From Solidesulfovibrio carbinoliphilus subsp. oakridgensis (GTDB lineage: Bacteria > Desulfobacterota > Desulfovibrionia > Desulfovibrionales > Desulfovibrionaceae): a DNA stretch of 64,000 bases. Under the pieces are notes generated by a model, which ran no database searches, had not been told where the DNA came from, and saw only the letters and a program-made list of their open reading frames with translations. The stretch covers positions 248,001-312,000 of the forward strand of contig NZ_CM001368.1 of NCBI RefSeq assembly GCF_000177215.2, given 5' to 3'. A program made the translations under genes and the position numbers. Below, in pieces: positions 17,801 to 24,181 of this stretch. Positions within the stretch are counted from its first letter, which is position 1. The number at the start of each line of letters is the position of its first letter.

Positions 17801-18032
17801 CGGCGGCGACTTGGCCGGAGCCATCGAAGGCTACCGGACCGTGGTGGCCCGGTGTCCGGATTTCTGCGCCGCCTACAACAACATGGGCCTTTCCCTGCAC
17901 AAGCTCGGCCGGCCGGCCGAATCCCTGCCCTTTTTCGAGCAGGCCCTGCGCTGCAATCCCAAGGACGCCCTGTTCAAGGACAACTACGAGTTGACGGTCA
18001 AGCGCCTGCGCACGGCCGCGCGCCGCCCGTAG
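14820..18032 (+). CDS. Large secreted TPR-repeat protein
   Basis: 1070 residues from GTG 14820. After an arginine-containing signal peptide (hydrophobic PALAAVAVVCCLGGVV, cleavage near ASCPAAG) come about 350 beta-rich residues resembling Ig/PKD-like strands, then roughly 650 residues of helical TPR-like repeats. Clear TPR units stand at the C-terminus (CQAYNNVGASLFSLGYTAES and CAAYNNMGLSLHKLGRPAES). I prefer GTG 14820 because AGGGA lies 8 nt upstream and a sigma-54-type promoter overlaps ATG 14781. Probably periplasmic or surface-attached; partner unknown. Paired cysteines recur in the C-terminal TPRs. Confidence 0.75.
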   Translation: MRHHTLCRRATTRLFRTAPALAAVAVVCCLGGVVPASCPAAGPTLAAIRAPDAPGGEALPGRGETPLPTADRAFRVELKKSAPAEGAIRVGGAASFEARLFAGDREMALDGSVCRWRSDGGAKFLEAEGPFATTAIFLRPGRQRVWVEVVPRSGPSPGLTAVSEPVELDIAAPSFSLSVTPSSPLVGEEATVSIRDFPVHDGVEFRWDPLPAGKAKLVAVGERSLTFYPTEAGVVPVRVTAATGATEGGWAGGKDLGGDLGGAQAAVTARPYAVAVEDRGLLEAPATVWRDGEGPVPAPGVAVRQNVRLRAVVTPTPPSPPLAYAWSLCPGARVRGGEDGREIAVSRDALGPCEAELEVRDGRGLLLGRGKGSFTVSVSQEELDTAVANARETDRRTRAAEAAWADGEPDKALDLAGLAVRLSPRDGPALIALDRIGRDKARLDGSLAKAGAALAGDDFSEVAAMLGEAAKVSPRAGAIEALRRKAGARKETLGRVDALLAEGRDKWEAGDVDAALGLSGQALSLDAGHPAARAQRERMVADRDRLIAALKQSAAYLLAKRFDSAAGALAEARAVNPKFAAVRELDKAIAARKDRAWRMDERLARARDQWDAGDADGALATLAEATALDPEHGGAAATRKNLVLAREKLAHAEERAEAAIAAGTCDAARVALAEAAGISPRHPKLAALAGALAHRVDRDKRLAALRGEATRRQAAGDADGAILALNDMLALTPGDQAMTAERDKLVRDRDAATEALGRARDYLSARRFDLALGAVAEAQKASPGLPALAGWREKIQAGQKLAEAEAAKRLDEAAGLLEKKDFAAAGTRLDAARTLGPLPAGLAGRAKDLDRRVQAGLGREAEAKRENARRDIAAGRPVDAERRARCEAAGREAAAKRAAGDHAGAIRDYQALLNQCPDTCQAYNNVGASLFSLGYTAESLPWFTEAVKCAPGERLYQDNVALTRKKLSPPPAKAGPDTAATCAASFAAAETKRGGGDLAGAIEGYRTVVARCPDFCAAYNNMGLSLHKLGRPAESLPFFEQALRCNPKDALFKDNYELTVKRLRTAARRP

Positions 18033-18083
18033 CGGCGAAAAGCCGACCGTTGCTTTCCGCCGGGGCTCGGTTATGCTTTGGCG

Positions 18084-19025
18084 ATGGAAGATATCCTGGA
18101 CGAGGGCGCAAAGGACAGGCGGGAAGCGGCCGTGCCGCCCGAGGCCGCCGGCTGGCGGCTGGACCGGGCGACGGAACTGTTGTGGCCGGAAACCGGGCTG
18201 CGGGGCCGGCGGCGGCTGATCGCGGCCGGGGCGGTCCTGGTCGATGGGCAATTGCGCGGCCCGGCCTACCGGGTCCGGACCGGGGAAATCCTGGCCGGCC
18301 AGATTCCGGCCCGGCCCGAGGGTGCCTTTACGGCCGCCGACGTGCCGGTGCTCGTCCAGACTGGCGATTTTGCCGCCGTGTCCAAGCCGGCCGGCCTTCA
18401 CAGCGCGGCCATCGCCCACGGCGGCGGCCAGAGCCTCGACGACCTCCTGCCGGCCCTTTTTCCGGACCGCGCCGCCATACTCCTCTCCCGGCTCGACCGC
18501 CTGACCTCCGGCATCGTGGCCGTGGCCCTGACGCCCGGGGCCGGGACCCGGTACCGGGACCTGGAGGACGCCGGGCAGGTGGCCAAGGACTACCTTGCCG
18601 TGGTCCACGGCGTGATCGCCGACCCCTTTGTGGTCGATTTCCGGCTGGATACGGCAGACCGGGCCAAGACCCGGGTTCGGTTCAAAAGCGAGCCCGATCC
18701 CCTGCGCCATACCCAGGTGGAGCCCCTGGACCGCCTGGATGGCCTGACGCTTGTCCGCTGCCGCATCGCCAAGGGGGCCCGGCACCAGATCCGGGCCCAT
18801 CTGGCCGGAGCCGGCCATCCCCTTGTCGGGGACCCGGTCTACGGGCGGGGGGAGGGGGAACGGCTCCATCTCCACTGTGCGGCCCTGGCCTGTCCGGTCC
18901 TTGACGCGAGCGATCCGCCGGCCTGGACCCTGGCCGAAGCGGCTGCGACGGCCCGGGGCGCGGCGCGGAAAAAGGGCGCGGCAGAGGAAGGCGCGGCAAC
19001 GGACGGCCCGGAGGGCGTTCCTTGA
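18084..19025 (+). CDS. RluA-family 23S rRNA pseudouridine synthase
   Basis: 313 residues. An N-terminal S4-like RNA-binding segment (GWRLDRATELLW, then GRRRLIAAGAVLVDG) precedes the catalytic domain with LLSRLDRLTSGIVAVAL, the family's RLDxxTSG motif whose aspartate is the nucleophile. The C-terminal motif GARHQIRAHLAGAGHPLVGD is typical. The first residue of the HRLD motif is serine here instead of histidine. The C-terminal 40 residues are a charged alanine-rich tail. The ATG at 18084 is preferred over TTG 18078. Target uridine not predictable. Confidence 0.87.
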   Translation: MEDILDEGAKDRREAAVPPEAAGWRLDRATELLWPETGLRGRRRLIAAGAVLVDGQLRGPAYRVRTGEILAGQIPARPEGAFTAADVPVLVQTGDFAAVSKPAGLHSAAIAHGGGQSLDDLLPALFPDRAAILLSRLDRLTSGIVAVALTPGAGTRYRDLEDAGQVAKDYLAVVHGVIADPFVVDFRLDTADRAKTRVRFKSEPDPLRHTQVEPLDRLDGLTLVRCRIAKGARHQIRAHLAGAGHPLVGDPVYGRGEGERLHLHCAALACPVLDASDPPAWTLAEAAATARGAARKKGAAEEGAATDGPEGVP

Positions 19026-19051
19026 AAAGTACGGCAGCACTTTTCAAGGAA
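19018..19051. terminator. Perfect 13-bp inverted repeat across the stop codon
   Basis: TTCCTTGAAAAGT (19018-19030) and ACTTTTCAAGGAA (19039-19051) are perfect complements with an 8-nt loop. The TGA of the pseudouridine synthase gene lies inside the first arm. No long T-run follows. Probably a transcript end shared by the two convergent genes. Confidence 0.5.
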
Positions 19052-19100
19052 CATGCTTCTCTTGCCGACTCTTCGTGCGGGGCTTTCGAGGGCGGGAAAG

Positions 19101-19283
19101 CTAGTCCGAGTCGGCGGAGAGCGCGTCGAGCAGGCCCTCGATGATCTCGTAGCGCTGGATGAGGTAGGTGCCGGATGCGACGCGACGCTTCAAATCCTGG
19201 ATGCGGCGCGCCCGCATGGCCGGGTCTTCCCGCTGGGTGGCGTCGGCGCCCGGTGGGCGGTGGCACTTGTCGGGAACGGTCAT
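19101..19283 (-). CDS. Small FlgM-like protein (putative anti-sigma-28 factor)
   Basis: 60 residues. The C-terminal half (RRIQDLKRRVASGTYLIQRY, then EIIEGLLDAL) follows the FlgM pattern of an R-x-x-x-L-K helix, an SGTY turn and a final helix ending LLD. The N-terminal half is short and lacks the usual FlgM disordered segment length (family about 90-100 residues). AAGGAAG precedes ATG 19283. A sigma-28-type promoter (TAAA-N16-ACCGATAA) lies about 65-90 nt upstream, which supports a flagellar role. Assignment is tentative; it could be another small regulator. Confidence 0.5.
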   Translation of the reverse strand: MTVPDKCHRPPGADATQREDPAMRARRIQDLKRRVASGTYLIQRYEIIEGLLDALSADSD

Positions 19284-19345
19284 GGCGGACTTCCTTGTCT
19301 GCGCCGCCGGGCCCCGGGCCTTGGCGACGGTGTCTGTCGCAGGTC

Positions 19346-19373
19346 TTATCGGTCTGGTTACAGCCGAACTTTA
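19346..19373 (-). promoter_or_regulatory. Candidate sigma-28 promoter of the FlgM-like gene
   Basis: Read on the minus strand: TAAAGTTC, then ACCGATAA beginning 16 nt after TAAA. This compares with the FliA consensus TAAAGTTT-N11-GCCGATAA (15 nt after TAAA). The elements match 7 of 8 bases each, with a spacer one base longer. Predicted start is near 19338, giving a 55-nt leader. Confidence 0.5.
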
Positions 19374-19419
19374 CCAACCCGGAAAAATTTTGCCGTCCGG
19401 CCCGGACGGGCGAAAACGC

Positions 19420-19448
19420 TTGCGTCCGGGAGCCGGTTTGTTTATAAG
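19420..19448 (+). promoter_or_regulatory. Candidate sigma-70 promoter of the S24 repressor gene
   Basis: TTGCGT and TATAAG are separated by exactly 17 nt. The predicted start falls at or next to the ATG at 19456, so the transcript may be leaderless. An 8-1-8 palindrome CCGTCCGG-C-CCGGACGG lies just upstream (19393-19409) and is a candidate operator. Confidence 0.5.
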
Positions 19449-19455
19449 AAGCAAC

Positions 19456-20145
19456 ATGACGGAACGACACGAGACCGATGCGCCAACCGCCGGGGGGTTC
19501 GAGGGATTTTTCGCCCGGGCCGCCAAGGCGGCGGGGCTCACCTCCCAGGCCGAACTGGCCCTCCTTGTGGGCGTGCACCGCTCGGCCGTCACCCAGGCCA
19601 AGAAAAAGGACGCCGTGCCCAAGGCCTGGATCCTGGCCGTGTCCCGCCGGGCCGGGGTGGACGCCGACTGGCTGGAGTTCGGGCGGCCGGACCGGCGGGC
19701 CCGGGCAACGTCCGGGGCAGGGGAGACGGACGGCGGACTCTTTGCGGGTGTGCCCAAGGTGCGGGCCAGGCTCTCGGCCGGCGGCGGCTCGTTCGAGACG
19801 GCGGGCGAGGTGGAGGCGGTCTATCCCTTTCGCCGGGACTGGCTGCGGCGCAAGGGCAACCCGGCCTCCATGGTGCTCATGGACGTGGTCGGCAACAGCA
19901 TGGAGCCGGAAATCCGCCACGGTGACACGGTGCTGATCGACCAGGGCCAGACCGGGGTGATGGCCCACGCCGTCTATGCCGTGGGCGTCGAGGACACGGT
20001 GCTGGTCAAGCGGGTGGAAAAGCGGCCCGGGGCCCTGGTCCTTTTGAGCGACAACCGGGACTACGCGCCCCTTGTCCTTTCCGGGGACGAGCTCGACGCG
20101 CTGCGGGTCATCGGCCGGGTGTTGTGGGTGGGGCGCGAACTGTAG
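19456..20145 (+). CDS. S24/LexA-like phage-type repressor
   Basis: 229 residues. An N-terminal helix-turn-helix of the Bac_CI_repr type (about 12-75; SQAELALLVGVHRSAVTQAK) precedes a C-terminal S24 domain. The catalytic serine is in VVGNSMEPEIRHGDTVLID and the lysine in VLVKRVEK. Such repressors can autocleave or simply dimerise through the S24 fold; the cleavage site is not obvious here. ATG 19456 gives a clean CI-type start, whereas the open frame to 19168 is non-homologous. No other phage genes are nearby, so this looks like a domesticated regulator. Likely targets are itself and the gene at 20226. Confidence 0.85.
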   Translation: MTERHETDAPTAGGFEGFFARAAKAAGLTSQAELALLVGVHRSAVTQAKKKDAVPKAWILAVSRRAGVDADWLEFGRPDRRARATSGAGETDGGLFAGVPKVRARLSAGGGSFETAGEVEAVYPFRRDWLRRKGNPASMVLMDVVGNSMEPEIRHGDTVLIDQGQTGVMAHAVYAVGVEDTVLVKRVEKRPGALVLLSDNRDYAPLVLSGDELDALRVIGRVLWVGREL

Positions 20146-20167
20146 GCCCCTTTTTTTTGTCCGGAAC

Positions 20168-20205
20168 GTTTATTTAAATAAACTGCCGTTGCGCACTGGC
20201 GCAAC
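20168..20205. promoter_or_regulatory. Two adjacent palindromes, candidate operator
   Basis: GTTTATTTAAATAAAC (20168-20183) is a perfect 16-bp AT-rich palindrome. GTTGCGC-ACTG-GCGCAAC (20188-20205) is a perfect 7-4-7 inverted repeat. Both lie between the S24 repressor stop and AAGGAG of the 54-residue gene. They may be repressor operators or, for the second, a leader hairpin. Confidence 0.55.
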
Positions 20206-20225
20206 ACCCGACAAGGAGACGCATC

Positions 20226-20390
20226 ATGCAACGACGCTACTGCCCCTGCGGCACATCCATCCTGGTGGATTTCCGGCCGGCCGGGCCCACGTGGCTGGCG
20301 GTCTTTTTCAAGCCGCGGCTCCTTTTCCGCTCCCGGGTGTCGCGCTGCCCCCGTTGCGGCGCACCCCTCGACATTGACAGCTTGTCCTGA
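20226..20390 (+). CDS. 54-residue zinc-ribbon protein
   Basis: A short gene with AAGGAG 8 nt before ATG 20226 and a strong terminator pair after it. The protein begins MQRRYCPCGTSILVDF and has a second cysteine pair in CPRCGAPLDI, so four cysteines could bind one zinc in a ribbon. The middle (TWLAVFFKPRLLF) is hydrophobic and basic. There is no signal peptide and the function is unknown. Its position right after the S24 repressor and its own palindromic leader suggests regulation by that repressor. Confidence 0.7.
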   Translation: MQRRYCPCGTSILVDFRPAGPTWLAVFFKPRLLFRSRVSRCPRCGAPLDIDSLS

Positions 20391-20408
20391 GGCGCCCGTC
20401 GTTGACCC

Positions 20409-20501
20409 GGGGCCGGCCGCCGGACCGCCTCCCCCGTCCGGCGGCCGGCCCCTCGCGCCCTGGGCGTCGTTCCCGCTCCCGCGACGCCCAGGGCCTTTTT
20501 T
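20409..20501 (+). terminator. Double hairpin ending in an intrinsic terminator
   Basis: The first hairpin has perfect 17-bp arms (20409-20425 and 20436-20452). The second has 13-bp arms (20457-20469 and 20482-20494) and is followed by T6 (20496-20501). Together they end the repressor/zinc-ribbon transcript. Confidence 0.88.
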
Positions 20502-20516
20502 CCCGGGGGGAGCCGG

Positions 20517-20532
20517 GGGCCGGGTTTTTGCT
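20517..20532 (+). promoter_or_regulatory. Weak sigma-54-like site before the MFS gene
   Basis: GGGCCGGGTTTTTGCT has the -12 TTGCT and correct GG-N10-GC spacing, but the -24 part matches poorly. It lies about 57 nt before the MFS ATG. Confidence 0.25.
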
Positions 20533-20588
20533 TTCCTCCGCCCCGGTTAGGGCGTAGGGAAACCGTCGCATCAGGACGGCCAGGGAGC

Positions 20589-21791
20589 ATGGGCATGGGA
20601 AAGTGGACGTTTTCCGTTCTATTTGCCGCAACCGTGTGTGGCATCTCTTCCATTTACGCGCCCCAGCCCCTGCTTCCGCTTCTGGCCGCCACCTTCGGCC
20701 TCTCCCAGGCCACGGCCTCCCTGGCCCTGACCGCCACCATGCTGCCGCTCGGCCTCGCGCCCCTGGCCTACGGCTTCTTTCTCGAGGCCGTGCCGGCCAG
20801 GCCTCTTATCGGCGCATCGCTGGCGCTGCTTGCCCTGTGCACCGGCGGGCTCGGCCTGTGTTCCGATTTCGGCTGGTTCCTGGTCCTGCGGGTGGGGCAG
20901 GGGCTCTTGGTCCCCGCCCTTTTGACCGCGCTCATGACCTACCTCGCCACGGCGGCCAAGCCGTCCCAGGTCCGTCGGGTCATGGCCGTCTACATCGCGG
21001 TCACGGTCTTTGGCGGATTTTTCGGCCGGTTCTTCTCGGGACTGGCCGCCGACGCCCTGGGCTGGCGGCTGCCCTTTGCCGGGCTCGGCGCGGCGCTGGC
21101 CCTGTGCGCCGCCGCCTGCCTGACCCTGCCGCCGGACGCCCGCACGGCCTTTTCCCCCATCCGGTTCGCCCATGCGCCGGAGGTGCTGCGAAAACCGGGA
21201 TTCTTGGCCACCTACACGGTCATAGCCCTGCTCTTTTTCGTCTTTTCCGGCATGCTGAACCTGCTTCCCTTCCGGCTGGCCGAACTCGAAGGCGGCTACA
21301 CGCCCCTTCGGGCCGGGGCCATGTACGCCGGCTACCTCATGGGCATTGTCACCTGCCTGACCTCCCACCGCCTGTCCCGGTATTTCGACGGCCCGGCCCG
21401 GTCCATGGCGGTCGGCGCGGCCGTGGTCATCGCGGCGGCGCTCGTGTTCGCGCTTCCGTTCCAGGGGGCCCTTTTCGCCAGCGTCTTTGTCCTTTGCGCC
21501 GGCATGTTCACGGCCCATTCCGTGGCCCCGGGCGTGCTCAACGGGGCGGAGCGGGAGCACAAGGGGCTTGTCAACGGGCTCTATATATCTTTTTATTATT
21601 CCGGGGGCGCCCTTGGCACCTGCCTGCCCGGCCTGGTCCTGGCCCGGTCCGGGTTCGGGGCGGCGGCCGGCCTCCTGGTCGTGGCCGCCGTCGTGGCCGC
21701 CGTCGTGGCCGTGCGGCTCGATGCCGTCTCCTTCGCCGCCGAGGGCGGGCCGTCCCGGGCGACGGCCGGGCGGCGCGACCGCAACCGTTAG
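20589..21791 (+). CDS. MFS transporter
   Basis: 400 residues with about 12 hydrophobic segments and the layout of small drug/sugar-efflux MFS proteins (YnfM-like). The N-terminal segment CGISSIYAPQPLLPLLAATF and the FGGFFGRFFSGLAAD loop are family-like. The last 25 residues are a polar cytosolic tail. AGGGAG precedes ATG 20589; ATG 20595 is an alternative. It is followed after 23 nt by the FliL-like gene, suggesting one transcript. Substrate not predictable. Inner membrane. Confidence 0.85.
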   Translation: MGMGKWTFSVLFAATVCGISSIYAPQPLLPLLAATFGLSQATASLALTATMLPLGLAPLAYGFFLEAVPARPLIGASLALLALCTGGLGLCSDFGWFLVLRVGQGLLVPALLTALMTYLATAAKPSQVRRVMAVYIAVTVFGGFFGRFFSGLAADALGWRLPFAGLGAALALCAAACLTLPPDARTAFSPIRFAHAPEVLRKPGFLATYTVIALLFFVFSGMLNLLPFRLAELEGGYTPLRAGAMYAGYLMGIVTCLTSHRLSRYFDGPARSMAVGAAVVIAAALVFALPFQGALFASVFVLCAGMFTAHSVAPGVLNGAEREHKGLVNGLYISFYYSGGALGTCLPGLVLARSGFGAAAGLLVVAAVVAAVVAVRLDAVSFAAEGGPSRATAGRRDRNR

Positions 21792-21814
21792 CCGATACCG
21801 TGACCGGAGAAACC

Positions 21815-22210
21815 ATGCGACACGCCCCCTGGCCCTGGCCCTGGCTTCTGGCCGCGCTCCTCGTGTGCCTCCTGTGGCCCCGGGGGGGCAACGCCCAGTC
21901 CGACGCCGTGGTCCGGGGCGGGATCGCCGTCTATCCCGGCTTGGACGTCAACATCGCGGACGGCGGCCGGCTGGCCCGGCTCCATATCGCCTTCGAGGCC
22001 CAGTGCGTGGACGCGCCTTCCGCCCAGATGGCCGCCGCGCCCCAGACCCGCGAAGCGATCCTGCTTTTCTTGCGCGACAAGACCGTGGCCGAACTGGCGA
22101 CGGTTCCCGGCAAGCGAAAGCTCAAGCAGGACCTCCTGGCGGTCATGAACAAGGCCGTGGGCGGCCCGCGCGTGGTGCGTCTCTATTTCCTGCAACTCGT
22201 GGTCCTCTAA
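21815..22210 (+). CDS. FliL-like flagellar basal-body-associated protein
   Basis: 131 residues. The N-terminal hydrophobic segment (WPWPWLLAALLVCLLWP) is a membrane anchor or signal peptide. The rest matches the FliL domain: strands before TREAILLFLRDKTVAEL, a helix, then RVVRLYFLQLVVL at the end, the FliL VxxVYFTEFVVQ position. FliL links stators to the basal body in motile bacteria. The gene stands apart from the hook cluster, between an MFS and a phosphatase gene, so it may be a second, specialised FliL. CGGAG precedes ATG 21815. Confidence 0.68.
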   Translation: MRHAPWPWPWLLAALLVCLLWPRGGNAQSDAVVRGGIAVYPGLDVNIADGGRLARLHIAFEAQCVDAPSAQMAAAPQTREAILLFLRDKTVAELATVPGKRKLKQDLLAVMNKAVGGPRVVRLYFLQLVVL

Positions 22211-22218
22211 GGCCCGTC

Positions 22219-22863
22219 ATGCCCGTCATTCGCCTCATCCGTCACGGCCAGAGCATTTCCAACGCCGGCGAGGTGACGCAGTTTCCGGGCACCATCCCCT
22301 TGACCGCCCTTGGCCAAGCCCAGGCCGAGGCCGTGGCCGCCTCGTTTGTCCGGCCGCCCCGGCTGGTGGTCTTTTCCACCTTCGAGCGGTCGGTCGAGAC
22401 CGCCGAGCCGCTTTGCCGGCGGTTTCCCGAGGTGCCGACCGCAGTCTGGCCGGTCGAGGAATTCACCTACCTGGCCCCGCGCCGCTACTGCGGCACCACC
22501 CGCCTCGACCGGCAGGCGGCCGTGGCCGCCTACTGGAAGGGCCTCGACCCGGAAAGCCGCGACGGGGACGAGGCCGAGTCGTTCGCCGTGTTCTGGGACA
22601 GGGTGGAGGCCTTCCTGGCCCGGTGCCGGCAGGCGGCGGGAAGGGTGGCTGTTTTTTCCCACGGCCAATTCCTGCGCGGGGTCATGCTGCGGATCCTGTC
22701 CGGGCCGCTTGCCGTGCCCGAGGCCATGGGCCGGTTCCGGGCTTTCCGGCAGGCTATCGCCCTGCCCAACGCCGCCATGGTGGACCTTGCCCTCACGCGC
22801 CGGGGGGCCATGCTCGGTCCGGTGGCGACCGGCCACCTGCCGGCCGGGATGCTTTCCTCGTGA
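22219..22863 (+). CDS. Histidine phosphatase superfamily protein
   Basis: 214 residues. The RHG signature LIRHGQSISN carries the phospho-accepting histidine and arginine. The C-terminal motif AVFSHGQFLRG carries the second catalytic histidine. The protein lacks the phosphoglycerate-mutase-specific segments, so it is a general phosphatase of the family. The start at ATG 22219 is 8 nt after the FliL-like stop, consistent with one operon. The open frame upstream is spurious. Substrate unknown. Cytosolic. Confidence 0.85.
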   Translation: MPVIRLIRHGQSISNAGEVTQFPGTIPLTALGQAQAEAVAASFVRPPRLVVFSTFERSVETAEPLCRRFPEVPTAVWPVEEFTYLAPRRYCGTTRLDRQAAVAAYWKGLDPESRDGDEAESFAVFWDRVEAFLARCRQAAGRVAVFSHGQFLRGVMLRILSGPLAVPEAMGRFRAFRQAIALPNAAMVDLALTRRGAMLGPVATGHLPAGMLSS

Positions 22864-22896
22864 TGTCGCGTCGTTTTTTTTCCCAATCCGTTGAAA

Positions 22897-22912
22897 CGGC
22901 TCTTTTCTTGCT
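22897..22912 (+). promoter_or_regulatory. Candidate sigma-54 promoter
   Basis: CGGCTCTTTTCTTGCT has a perfect -12 element (TTGCT), correct GG-N10-GC spacing and a partial -24 element. The predicted start near 22923 gives a 45-nt leader to ATG 22968. Confidence 0.42.
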
Positions 22913-22967
22913 TTACAAGGAAAGGGAATCGCAACCGGCCGACCCACGGGCCAAAGGGAGAACAACC

Positions 22968-23414
22968 ATGGCGACAGGGCGAAGGGAAGGGCCACGGAGG
23001 TGGGCGGCCCTGGTCGTGGCGCTGACGGTTGCGGCGATGCTGTTGTCCCCGGCCACGGGGCAGGCGGTCAGCCGGGCCGGCGCCTACTGGGCCGGGCTCA
23101 GCCGGGACCAGAAGACAGACCTGGTGCTCGGGATCTTCGACGGCTTCAATCTCAACGAAAACATTCTGGGAATCACGCTCAAAAACGAGTACACGATCTG
23201 TTCCGACATCATGGAAAGCATCATGCGCCAGTCCGACGCCTTTTTCGCCGGCATGCCGGCCGGAAAAATCGTCACGGCCCTGGACGCTTTTTACGCGGAC
23301 AGAAAAAATAAAAATATCCCGGTCTCCTGGGGCGTGTGGGTGGTGGTGCGCAAAAACCGCAAGGACGCGACGGTGGGCGAGTTTCTGGGCGAATTGCGAA
23401 ACATTTATCCATGA
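22968..23414 (+). CDS. Small secreted protein of unknown function (148 aa)
   Basis: The N-terminus is a signal peptide (WAALVVALTVAAMLLSPATG, cleavage near GQAVS). The mature part has a helical core (LSRDQKTDLVLGIFDGFNLN) with one cysteine and a conserved-looking end (FYADRKNKNIPVSWGVWVVV). The layout is like small periplasmic proteins in which a helix bundle ends with a Y-A-D-x-x-N-x-x-I-P-V motif. I do not recognise a named family. AAAGGGAG precedes ATG 22968, and a sigma-54-like site lies upstream. Confidence 0.7.
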   Translation: MATGRREGPRRWAALVVALTVAAMLLSPATGQAVSRAGAYWAGLSRDQKTDLVLGIFDGFNLNENILGITLKNEYTICSDIMESIMRQSDAFFAGMPAGKIVTALDAFYADRKNKNIPVSWGVWVVVRKNRKDATVGEFLGELRNIYP

Positions 23415-23495
23415 CGGCGTGTGTCTTGCTTTTTTGGGCAGCGCGATTAAAAGGACAGGCGCCAACCGGCCGGCCGGTCGGCAAGGAGGCGACCC

Positions 23496-24149
23496 ATGCC
23501 AGATCCCCGGGAGGGCTATTACGCCAAGCGCCTGGAAGAGGTGGCCGAGGCCCTTGGCCGCAACCACTTCCAGGCCCATGTCGTGCCCGACGCGGCCGCG
23601 GCCCGCGATCTGGTTCTCGAGCGCATCCTGCCGGAATCGCGGGCAAGGACCGTGTCCTTCGGCGGCTCCGAGACCCTTGCCGCCACGGGGCTGCCGCAAG
23701 CCCTGGCCGAAAAAAGCGAAATTTCCGTCCTTGACACCTTCGACCGGACCATCCCCCCGGAGGAGCTCCACGAACGCCGCCGTCAGGCCCTGCTCGTGGA
23801 TCTTTTTTTGACCGGCACCAATGCCGTCACCGAGGACGGCGTGCTGGTCAACCTGGACATGATCGGCAACCGGGTCTGTGCCATCAATTTCGGGCCCCGC
23901 CAGGTCGTGGTCCTGGTCGGGCGCAACAAGATCGTGCCGGACTTGACATCCGCCTTTTCGCGCATAAAGGAATTCGCTGCTCCGGCCAACGCCATGCGGC
24001 TGTCCAAGAAAACACCGTGCGTGGCCACGTCCCATTGCGAGGACTGCGGCAGCCCGGATCGCATATGCAACGTATGGGCCATCACCGAAAAGTCCTTTCC
24101 CAGGGGACGCGTCACGGTGATCTGCATCAATCAGGATTTGGGACTGTAA
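23496..24149 (+). CDS. LUD-domain protein (lactate utilization LutC/YkgG-like)
   Basis: 217 residues with a LUD (DUF162) fold. VSFGGSETLAATGLPQAL and LTGTNAVTEDGVLVNLDMIG are the conserved segments. The C-terminal part has three closely spaced cysteines plus one more (CVATSHCEDCGSPDRICN), typical of stand-alone LUD proteins of anaerobes and possibly a metal site. AAGGAGG precedes ATG 23496. No lutA/lutB or lactate permease is adjacent, so a direct role in lactate oxidation is not shown. Cytosolic. Confidence 0.85.
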   Translation: MPDPREGYYAKRLEEVAEALGRNHFQAHVVPDAAAARDLVLERILPESRARTVSFGGSETLAATGLPQALAEKSEISVLDTFDRTIPPEELHERRRQALLVDLFLTGTNAVTEDGVLVNLDMIGNRVCAINFGPRQVVVLVGRNKIVPDLTSAFSRIKEFAAPANAMRLSKKTPCVATSHCEDCGSPDRICNVWAITEKSFPRGRVTVICINQDLGL

Positions 24150-24181
24150 AAGGCCTGTTACGGCCAGACGAGGTTCCGGCA

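Noticed and set aside
19456-20145. Prophage remnant around the S24 repressor
   Set aside because: No integrase, structural genes or att-like repeats nearby; neighbours are ordinary chromosomal genes.
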